This document shows positions 7,664 through 13,148 of a DNA stretch of 13,148 bases, piece by piece. How positions within the stretch are numbered: position 1 is the stretch's first letter; every line of letters starts with the position of its first letter. The position numbers were made by a program, and so were the translations under genes. Location of the stretch: the NCBI GenBank assembly GCA_027021285.1, contig JALUUP010000178.1:1-13148 (forward strand), written 5' to 3'. Under the pieces are notes generated by a model, which saw only the letters and a program-made list of their open reading frames with translations, had not been told where the DNA came from and ran no database searches. This DNA comes from Bacteroidota bacterium. Its GTDB lineage: Bacteria; Bacteroidota; Ignavibacteria; SZUA-365; JAADGX01.

Positions 7664-7707
7664 TCTACGTTCCACATGTCATTTTTCTCAATATGCAGAC
7701 TGTTGCC

Positions 7708-9285
7708 ATGAAATATATATCCGGATCATTTTCAATCCCTTCCAAGACAAAGAATAGAAGGCTCCCGTGGCTGGCGGTAATATTCGGCCTGGTCGTCATG
7801 TTTTGGCCAGGCGGAGATGCGTGTGCGCGGATACTCGAAGTCGGAGTAAACCGACCCTATGCGACGCTCAGAGCTGCCGCCTCCGACGCGGCGCCCGGAG
7901 ACACGATACTGATACGTGCGGGAGTGTACGCGGGAAACGAAATGATCAGTAACCTGCAAGGGACAGAGTCGCAGTGGATCACCATCATGGCGGCGCCCGG
8001 CGAAGACGTTCTTATCCAGGGCGGGAGGACGGCATGGCACTTCGTCGATCCGGCCTATCTGCGGATACGTGGAATCTCCTTCCGGGGTCAGACCATCAAC
8101 GGGGTCAACATCGACGACGGCGGGGATTACTCGACGCCGGCGCGTTACGTCGAAATCGAGGACTGCCGCTGGCTGGGGATGAACGCCTCGGGAAACAACG
8201 ACGAGTTGAAATTATCGGGCCTGGACAATTTCGTCGTGCGGAACTGCATGTTCACCAACGGGGCCCGTGGAGGAAGTCTGGTGGACATGGTGGGGTGCCA
8301 CGAGGGGGTTTTCGTCGGCAACGTGTTTTCGAACGCGGGCTCCAACTGCATCCAGGCGAAAGGCGGGTCGAGGAACATCCTCATCGCGCGGAACCGCTTT
8401 TCCAACGGCGGGCAGCGAAGCGTCAACATCGGCGGATCGACGGGGCAGCCGTACTTTCGCCCCGCCGGGGTCAATTACGAGGCGAAAGAAATCTACGTGT
8501 ACGCGAACGTCTTCACCGGGTCGATCGCGCCCATCGCGTACGTCGGGGCGGTGCAGTGCGAGGTCGTCAACAACACGATCTACCTGCCTGAAAAGTGGGC
8601 GATTCGCATCCTCCAGGAGACCACGCGGGACGGCTTCCTCCCCTGCGGCGACAACACCTTCCGCAACAACATCGTGTACCTGGGCAACCGCGCGGCAGGC
8701 CCCGCGATAAACATCGGACCCAATACCGCACCCGGAACGTTCACGTTTTCCAACAACCTGTGGTACAACTTCGAGAACGCCTCTTGGAACGGACCCAACG
8801 TTCCGGTCGTCGATTCCGATCGTGTCCTGGGTGAAGATCCCCTCCTCGTGGATCCGCAGAACGGTGATTTTTCACTGCGAAGCAATTCGCCGGCCATTGG
8901 CAAGGGGTACGACGTCGCCGCACCGCGCCTGGACTTTCTGAACAGGGCCTTCAACCGGCCTCGTTCGATCGGGGCGGTCGAAGGAAACCCGGTCGTGTCC
9001 ACCATCAACACCGTGGCGGCTTCTTCGAGTATCGATATTGCAATTTACCCGAATCCTGTCGCTAACCGCTTGACACTGGGGATTACGACATCGGAACGCC
9101 AGGTGCTGACGGTCGCGCTGTACGATGCCGCTGGACGGAAAGCGCTTGCGCCGGAGACTCGCCCGTACGTTCCCGGCTTCCACCGGTTCATTCTCGATGT
9201 GCGAGATCTCGCTCCGGGAACGTACCACGTCGTGGTTACTTCCCCGCGATCTGTGACGAGCAGGAATATCATCATTGGTCGATAG
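7708..9285 (+). CDS. secreted right-handed parallel beta-helix protein with T9SS sorting domain
   Basis: The protein has 525 residues from the chosen start. Residues 1-40 are a long signal sequence (charged NRR, then hydrophobic WLAVIFGLVV, likely cut ACA/RIL). Residues about 48-75 carry the common lead-in YATLRAAASDAAPGDTI(L)IRAGVY. Residues about 95-355 are repeating NxF/xxNxxx rungs (VRNCMFTNG, VGNVFSNAG, IARNRFSNGG, FRNNIVYLG, FSNNLWYN), typical of a parallel beta-helix. Residues 377-399 (DPLLVDPQNGDFSLRSNSPA) are the usual end cap. Residues about 440-525 are a T9SS type-A domain of the YPNPVANRLTL form. Such helices occur in polysaccharide lyases, epimerases and related carbohydrate-active proteins, but I see no catalytic signature that assigns a family. 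ATGs at 7633 and 7693 are in frame. The 7633 ATG falls inside the palindromic repeat and none has a good ribosome site, so 7708 is preferred because it begins a normal signal peptide. Confidence 0.85.
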   Translation: MKYISGSFSIPSKTKNRRLPWLAVIFGLVVMFWPGGDACARILEVGVNRPYATLRAAASDAAPGDTILIRAGVYAGNEMISNLQGTESQWITIMAAPGEDVLIQGGRTAWHFVDPAYLRIRGISFRGQTINGVNIDDGGDYSTPARYVEIEDCRWLGMNASGNNDELKLSGLDNFVVRNCMFTNGARGGSLVDMVGCHEGVFVGNVFSNAGSNCIQAKGGSRNILIARNRFSNGGQRSVNIGGSTGQPYFRPAGVNYEAKEIYVYANVFTGSIAPIAYVGAVQCEVVNNTIYLPEKWAIRILQETTRDGFLPCGDNTFRNNIVYLGNRAAGPAINIGPNTAPGTFTFSNNLWYNFENASWNGPNVPVVDSDRVLGEDPLLVDPQNGDFSLRSNSPAIGKGYDVAAPRLDFLNRAFNRPRSIGAVEGNPVVSTINTVAASSSIDIAIYPNPVANRLTLGITTSERQVLTVALYDAAGRKALAPETRPYVPGFHRFILDVRDLAPGTYHVVVTSPRSVTSRNIIIGR

Positions 9286-9287
9286 AC

Positions 9288-9312
9288 CGCCCACAACGGG
9301 GCGTCATTTTTT
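9288..9312 (+). terminator. weak terminator between convergent genes
   Basis: A 5-bp stem CGCCC/GGGCG is closed by a short G-containing loop (9288-9292 and 9299-9303, loop 9293-9298). TCA and then six T (9307-9312) follow. It begins 3 bases after the beta-helix stop. The T run lies inside the last codons of the opposing peptidase gene. The stem is short, so it may work only weakly, but it is the only terminator-like structure in the 18-base gap. Confidence 0.4.
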
Positions 9313-11379
9313 CTCCAGTATATCCAGTGCCTCCCGGGCCTTGCTGAGCAAGGGGCCGGTGGAAATCGGCTCGCCGACCGCGAGTTTCATCCACAGGTCG
9401 GGCGAGACATTGCCGATTTTGCACATGCGTTCCATCTCGACCGCCAGGCTGCGCGACTTCATGTACTGCTCGATTTGGTACGAGATAATGTGCCCGAGCG
9501 GGTAGTCGGGCGTGTACATCCCGCCGTCGATCATGTGCGAGTAGATTGCCAGAAGGGTCACGTCTCTCACGCCGAATACCGGTGCGAAGAATTCGTTCCA
9601 GACGTCACGGGAAATTGCCTGCACCGCGCCTTTCAGTTCCGCGGGACCGGCGTCGGGATGGGCGTACAACCACTGCCACACGCGCATATCGACCGTCGCC
9701 ACGCCCGCGATTTCGTAGGTTGACCACAGGACGTCGAGGGCTTTCTCGTAATCAGCGTTCGGGTTTCGCCCGGTCAACCCCAGCAGCTCCAGGTCGCGGG
9801 ACTGGAAGACGAAAGCAAGGCCTTCGGTGAAGGCGGTGTTGGGAACGCCGCGGAGAAGTGTGTGATCGATGCCCTGGAACGAGAACGTCTGCTCGACGTT
9901 GTGTCCCAGTTCATGGATGGCGATGTTGTAGCCCTTGTACTTCATGCCGCCTTCCGGGATGCGTGTGCGGAGGTGGGCCTTGTCCGCCAATCGTCCCGCG
10001 CCCATGGCGTGACCGGCGCCCCGCGAGGGATCCACGACGATACGTTCGGAAAGCCAACGGGCGGTCTGGTAGGAAAAGCCGAGTTTCACCAGGATGTTGG
10101 GAACGTCGCGCTGGAAGGATTCCACCGTAGGATATTTCCGTGACACGATGCGGTCCAATTCGTCTTCCGTGTACCGGCTCTTCGCTCGGAACCCGTTGTA
10201 CCAGATATCGAACGGTTCCAGGGGGCGTCCAAGTCGTTTTGAAATCAGGTTCGCCGTTCGGGTCATGAGGGGAGAGCCCAGGACGGAGCGGAACAACTTT
10301 TCGACTTCCGGTTCAGGTATTTCCCGGTCGCGGTTGAAACGTCGATCGATAAAGGTTGGATCGTCGGGATAGTATGGGTCGAGCGATCTTTCGGCATGGA
10401 AGATACGCAGCCACATTGCGTAGCGCGTATCGGGCTCCGCGGCGGCGGAAGGCGCCTGGTTCGCAGCATCCGGATGCGGCGTTACGGTGTTGTCGGAGGG
10501 TTTCCAATCCACGTGGGGGTTGTTGATCACGACGGCGGGAATTTCCTGGTCGATGATGCGTTCCATGATGCGCTGGATGAGCTTTTGGCGCGCGAACCCG
10601 CCGGGTTTGTCATACTGGGCCTTGAGCTCGTCGCGGAGGCCCCAGTGGGAGATGAGTCTCAATCCCTCCGGGAACAGGCGTTCGCCCTTTTCATCGAGCA
10701 CGTTGTGCATGTAGATATTGTACGCGTTGATGTAGGAATCGGCGATGGTGTACGCGGAAGCTGCCTGCTGGTTTGCTTTGGCGGGGACCCGGCTGGAAAA
10801 GCGCTGTGCGAGCCGCGCCTCCGCCCACTGCCGCCGTGTCCAGTTGGGGCCGAGGTCGAGACGCTCCTGAAGGGAATACAACGGAAAGTTCAACAACGTC
10901 ATGAATGCGATCTTTGTGCCGAAGAAGTCTTCGTTGACGTGCGCGGAAGGCGAAAACTCGCCGAAGAGGTAATCGACGGGGAGAATCGGTCCCGAGTCGA
11001 GCTGCAGCGGAACGTTCAGGTCGCGGTTCAACTCGCGGAAGTATCCGTTGATCAACATGAGATTGTGTTCAAGCCTGTTGAACGTCTTGTCGAGGAGCGT
11101 CGAATCCGCGATAAAATATTTCGTGCAAAATGAATGGAAGTCCTGTTCCGTGCCGTCCTCTGCGCGCCACAGCCGCGCGGCCTGGCGGACACCGCGTTCG
11201 AGGCGGGCATTCTCCGCGCCGCCAACCCGTGTCAGCAAGCTGTCGATGGTTGTTTCAACAACATCGGTCGAGACGACCGGTCCGGTTTTCAGCCCGCTTT
11301 TCGGTTCCTGGAGACAGCCGTGGAAAGCAATCGTTATGGCAATCGAGACAATGAGCGAATGTGCGTACTTGTTCTGCAT
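9304..11379 (-). CDS. lipoprotein-like zinc metallopeptidase (gluzincin, HELGH)
   Basis: The protein has 691 residues. Residues 1-21 form a signal peptide, with C22 in AFHGC as a possible lipidation site; the -3 residue is unusual, so lipidation is probable but not certain. The zinc site is HELGH (489-493). E519 in AFTEGLAFV, 26 residues further on, is the likely third ligand. Y632 or H630 (in TPDYPLGHIISY near 623-634) could be the C-terminal active-site residue seen in related families. The spacing fits gluzincins of the M3/M32 type, but I do not recognise a closer family. The 690-residue mostly helical body fits that size class. It probably acts at the cell envelope on peptides. The start at 11379 has GAGG 6 bases upstream and begins the signal peptide. 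An upstream in-frame ATG at 11628 would overlap the MmcQ/YjbR-like gene and lack a signal. The gene follows that small gene by 44 bp, so they likely share a transcript. Confidence 0.85.
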   Translation of the reverse strand: MQNKYAHSLIVSIAITIAFHGCLQEPKSGLKTGPVVSTDVVETTIDSLLTRVGGAENARLERGVRQAARLWRAEDGTEQDFHSFCTKYFIADSTLLDKTFNRLEHNLMLINGYFRELNRDLNVPLQLDSGPILPVDYLFGEFSPSAHVNEDFFGTKIAFMTLLNFPLYSLQERLDLGPNWTRRQWAEARLAQRFSSRVPAKANQQAASAYTIADSYINAYNIYMHNVLDEKGERLFPEGLRLISHWGLRDELKAQYDKPGGFARQKLIQRIMERIIDQEIPAVVINNPHVDWKPSDNTVTPHPDAANQAPSAAAEPDTRYAMWLRIFHAERSLDPYYPDDPTFIDRRFNRDREIPEPEVEKLFRSVLGSPLMTRTANLISKRLGRPLEPFDIWYNGFRAKSRYTEDELDRIVSRKYPTVESFQRDVPNILVKLGFSYQTARWLSERIVVDPSRGAGHAMGAGRLADKAHLRTRIPEGGMKYKGYNIAIHELGHNVEQTFSFQGIDHTLLRGVPNTAFTEGLAFVFQSRDLELLGLTGRNPNADYEKALDVLWSTYEIAGVATVDMRVWQWLYAHPDAGPAELKGAVQAISRDVWNEFFAPVFGVRDVTLLAIYSHMIDGGMYTPDYPLGHIISYQIEQYMKSRSLAVEMERMCKIGNVSPDLWMKLAVGEPISTGPLLSKAREALDILEKK

Positions 11380-11423
11380 GGTGACCTCGTGCTGTGTGGT
11401 AGTGCCGTTATCACGTGGAGTGT

Positions 11424-11789
11424 CTATGGCGAGAGGAGTTCTTCCCGTAGGGATTTCTTCAGGCCCTTGACGACCTGGAGGTACGAATGATCGATCATGT
11501 CGAATACTTCTGAGGCGGGGATGCTGCCGTCTAGTTCCACCGTGTTCCAGTGTTTCTTGTTCATGTGGTAGCCGGGTTGGACGGCGGCGTACATCGATCG
11601 CAACTCCAATGCGATTTCCGGGTCGCACTTCAGATTGATTTTCAATGGCCGGGCGGAGATATCCATGAGGAGAAACATCTTGCCGTACACCTTGATGACC
11701 AACGTTTCCTCGTCGAAGGGAAACCCTTCCTCGATTTTTCCTTTTTTCTTCAGGCAGTGGCGGCGGATGGAATCAAGGGTTAGACGCAT
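11424..11789 (-). CDS. MmcQ/YjbR-family protein (DUF419)
   Basis: The protein has 121 residues, matching the usual length of this family. The segment FPFDEETLVIKVYGKMFLL (23-41), the INLKCDPE strand (51-58) and the hallmark HMNKKHW (75-81), followed by V and a short acidic DGSIP loop, are all present. Members are often annotated as DNA-binding, with a fold related to the CyaY-like/MmcQ group, but the biological role is not established. There is no signal peptide, so it should be cytoplasmic, unlike its neighbours. No strong Shine-Dalgarno was seen before the ATG at 11789. It is first in a probable two-gene unit with the metallopeptidase (gap 44 bp). No functional link between them is evident. 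Confidence 0.88.
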   Translation of the reverse strand: MRLTLDSIRRHCLKKKGKIEEGFPFDEETLVIKVYGKMFLLMDISARPLKINLKCDPEIALELRSMYAAVQPGYHMNKKHWNTVELDGSIPASEVFDMIDHSYLQVVKGLKKSLREELLSP

Positions 11790-12045
11790 GAGTGGACAAA
11801 CTGGATGTGAAACAATGAAACCGGGTGACCGAAGGTGAAGGCACCATCGCGTGATTGCGAAATTCGATTTATCGTTTTATTCTCTAACAGAATGGGTGCC
11901 GGGTTGCCTCGGAATGATTCCCTTCTTCGAAGATAATAACTTACCTCCAATTCTTCTTGAACTGGAAGTCGAAGCTGCACCAGGTGTGCAACGTCGGCAC
12001 AAAGTGTCATCGCCCTTTCGCCCGAACCATTATGGGAGTACGAAC
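11790..12045. other. divergent intergenic region with a candidate plus-strand promoter
   Basis: These 256 bases must carry promoters in both directions. On the plus strand, TTGCGA (11855-11860) and TATTCT (11878-11883) are spaced by 17 bases, each matching 4 of 6 sigma-70 consensus positions. If used, they would give a leader of about 155 bases for the esterase. No clear promoter was seen for the minus-strand operon. No small reading frame in this stretch has a good ribosome site and a plausible composition. Confidence 0.3.
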
Positions 12046-13148
12046 ATGAACCGCTTTTCTGTACGCCGAAAATCCACCCGCATCGCAAACGCCGCGCTAG
12101 TGTACGCCTTGTTGGCTCTGTTTTTCATCCCGGAGCTATCATCGTTCTCCCAAAATTTCACGCTGTCGCAGTTTCCCGCTCCGTTACAGCTCTTTCCCCG
12201 GGACGACGAGGACTCCGCCGCGGTCCCGATAAAGGGCTGGGTGCTCGTAGCAGGGTATGATTCCGCGTTCGTTCGGGTTCTGAGAAACAATCAACCGTAC
12301 AAGCGCGAATCTATGCCCCTGGTGTACAGCGGGAGCAGTGCCCCGTTTTCATTTGCTCCGAAAATTCACGCAGAGCTTTCGGAATACTCCTTCGAGGTTT
12401 ACGTGAAAAATTCGCTTGGCGCTTCCCTGGTGGCGCGGAGGGACAGCATCGTTTGCGGCGACGTTTTTCTCATTAACGGCCAGTCGAATTCATGGCCCCG
12501 CCGCACCCAGGCGAACTACCGGAACGAATTCTGCCGGAGTTTCGGACGATCGACGGGCTACAATCCGTACAACCCGGCCGATACGATTTGGGGTTTGGCG
12601 CGCGCCAACGGCAATCTCTGGTTTCATACCGGCGCGTGGGGAATCAAGCTGCAGCAGTTGATCAAGGAGAAGTACGGCGTTCCCGTATGCATTATCAACG
12701 GCGGATCGGGCGGATCATCTATCGAGTACAACTTGCCGGACAACGCCAACCGCATGAATTTGAACACCACGTATGGGCGGCTCCTGTACCGGGCGACCAA
12801 GGCGGGAGTCGCTGGTCACGTGAAAGCCCTGTTCTGGCACCAGGGAGAATCGAACACCAATTCGACGTGGGTGAATTACCAAAATAACTTTGAGAAATTG
12901 CTCCAGGCCTGGAGGCAGGATTACCCTTCCATTCAAAGGTGGTACGTGTTCCAGATACGACCCGGTTGCGGCGGGGCCAACCAGAGCGAACTGCGCGAAG
13001 TGCAGCGGAATTTCTATAGCGCGAACATCGAAATCATGTCCACTACCGCTCTTCCGGGCCACGACGGGTGCCATTACACCGCTGCCGGGTATTTCAGGAT
13101 GGCGGAGCAGTTGTTTCGCCAGATCGCGCGCGACTTCTACGGTTCGGC
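12046..13148 (+). CDS. secreted SGNH carbohydrate esterase (sialate O-acetylesterase-like), 3' end cut off
   Basis: The frame stays open from 12046 to the window edge (367 complete codons), so the C-terminus is missing. Residues 1-35 are a signal peptide (hydrophobic ALVYALLALFFIPE, probable cut SFS/QNF). Residues about 37-135 are a beta-sandwich N-terminal domain. The SGNH esterase core has INGQSNS (143-149, nucleophile S147), a glycine-rich NGGSGGSS (218-225), WHQGESN (264-270) and the catalytic pair D340 and H343 in HDGCHY. This combination is typical of sialate O-acetylesterase/acetylxylan-esterase-like enzymes that remove acetyl groups from sugars; the exact substrate cannot be assigned. 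GGGAG lies 8 bases before the ATG. Given its neighbours, a T9SS tail downstream of the window is likely, but this is inference. Six or more cysteines in the visible part are notable for an exported enzyme. Confidence 0.87.
   Translation, partial: MNRFSVRRKSTRIANAALVYALLALFFIPELSSFSQNFTLSQFPAPLQLFPRDDEDSAAVPIKGWVLVAGYDSAFVRVLRNNQPYKRESMPLVYSGSSAPFSFAPKIHAELSEYSFEVYVKNSLGASLVARRDSIVCGDVFLINGQSNSWPRRTQANYRNEFCRSFGRSTGYNPYNPADTIWGLARANGNLWFHTGAWGIKLQQLIKEKYGVPVCIINGGSGGSSIEYNLPDNANRMNLNTTYGRLLYRATKAGVAGHVKALFWHQGESNTNSTWVNYQNNFEKLLQAWRQDYPSIQRWYVFQIRPGCGGANQSELREVQRNFYSANIEIMSTTALPGHDGCHYTAAGYFRMAEQLFRQIARDFYGS

Larger units (their letters stand above)
7363..7707. other. divergent intergenic region
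   Basis: These 345 bases separate the minus-strand repeat protein from the plus-strand beta-helix gene. They hold a promoter-like sequence for the minus-strand gene and an AT-rich stretch around 7460-7530. They also hold a nested palindromic element (7523-7663). I saw no convincing Shine-Dalgarno or promoter for the plus-strand gene; its promoter would have to lie in or just beyond the palindrome. No small gene here is credible. Confidence 0.6.

Noticed and set aside
11380..11628. N-terminal extension of the metallopeptidase from an ATG at 11628
   Set aside because: It overlaps the MmcQ/YjbR gene in another frame, is basic and low in complexity, and would bury the signal peptide that starts at 11379.
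11790..12045. Small gene or RNA gene in the divergent intergenic region
   Set aside because: No frame with a credible start and ribosome site, and no recognisable riboswitch or tRNA-like fold was seen by eye.
12492..13074. Overlapping frames on both strands across the esterase
   Set aside because: The frame starting at 12046 carries the conserved SGNH blocks and is open to the window end; the others are shadows.

Overview
The window looks like a piece of chromosome from a GC-rich member of the Bacteroidota/Ignavibacteriota side of the FCB group. The evidence is in the proteins. Three of them end in type IX secretion (T9SS) type-A sorting domains. Two of those use the NYPNPF form that is common in Ignavibacteria and relatives, and one uses the shorter YPNP form. 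Four of the secreted proteins have a predicted signal-peptide cut directly before Gln, as is usual in Bacteroidota. There are no tRNA, rRNA, CRISPR, phage or transposase genes. I could not place the organism below phylum level from sequence alone.

Layout, left to right. Positions 1-207 are non-coding, apart from a hairpin just after the first gene. 208-2115 (-) is a periplasmic TPR plus TlpA-like thioredoxin protein. 2207-3862 (-) is a T9SS-exported alpha/beta hydrolase. It lies 91 bp upstream of the thioredoxin gene and is probably cotranscribed with it. A strong intrinsic terminator at 3974-4005 separates these two from 4024-7362 (-), a 1112-residue surface protein made of a Big-like domain, nine carboxypeptidase-regulatory-like repeats and a T9SS tail. 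The divergent intergenic region 7363-7707 holds a probable promoter for the repeat protein and a nested palindromic repeat element of about 140 bp. 7708-9285 (+) is a T9SS-exported parallel beta-helix protein. It converges on 9304-11379 (-), a lipoprotein-like zinc metallopeptidase preceded by a small MmcQ/YjbR-family gene at 11424-11789 (-). After a 256-bp divergent intergenic region, 12046 to the window end (+) is a secreted SGNH carbohydrate esterase, cut by the window edge.

As a whole the region reads as a secretome neighbourhood. The proteins are a repeat-rich surface adhesin or binding protein, a beta-helix carbohydrate-active-type protein, an esterase, a hydrolase and a peptidase, plus a periplasmic thiol-disulfide protein that could help such cargo fold. 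This fits a life spent degrading polymers, but no substrate is proven by the sequence.

I did not find a clear new defence or mobile system. The least ordinary items are the nested palindromic element, whose right arm supplies a false upstream start to the beta-helix gene, and the A-B alternating architecture of the repeat protein.
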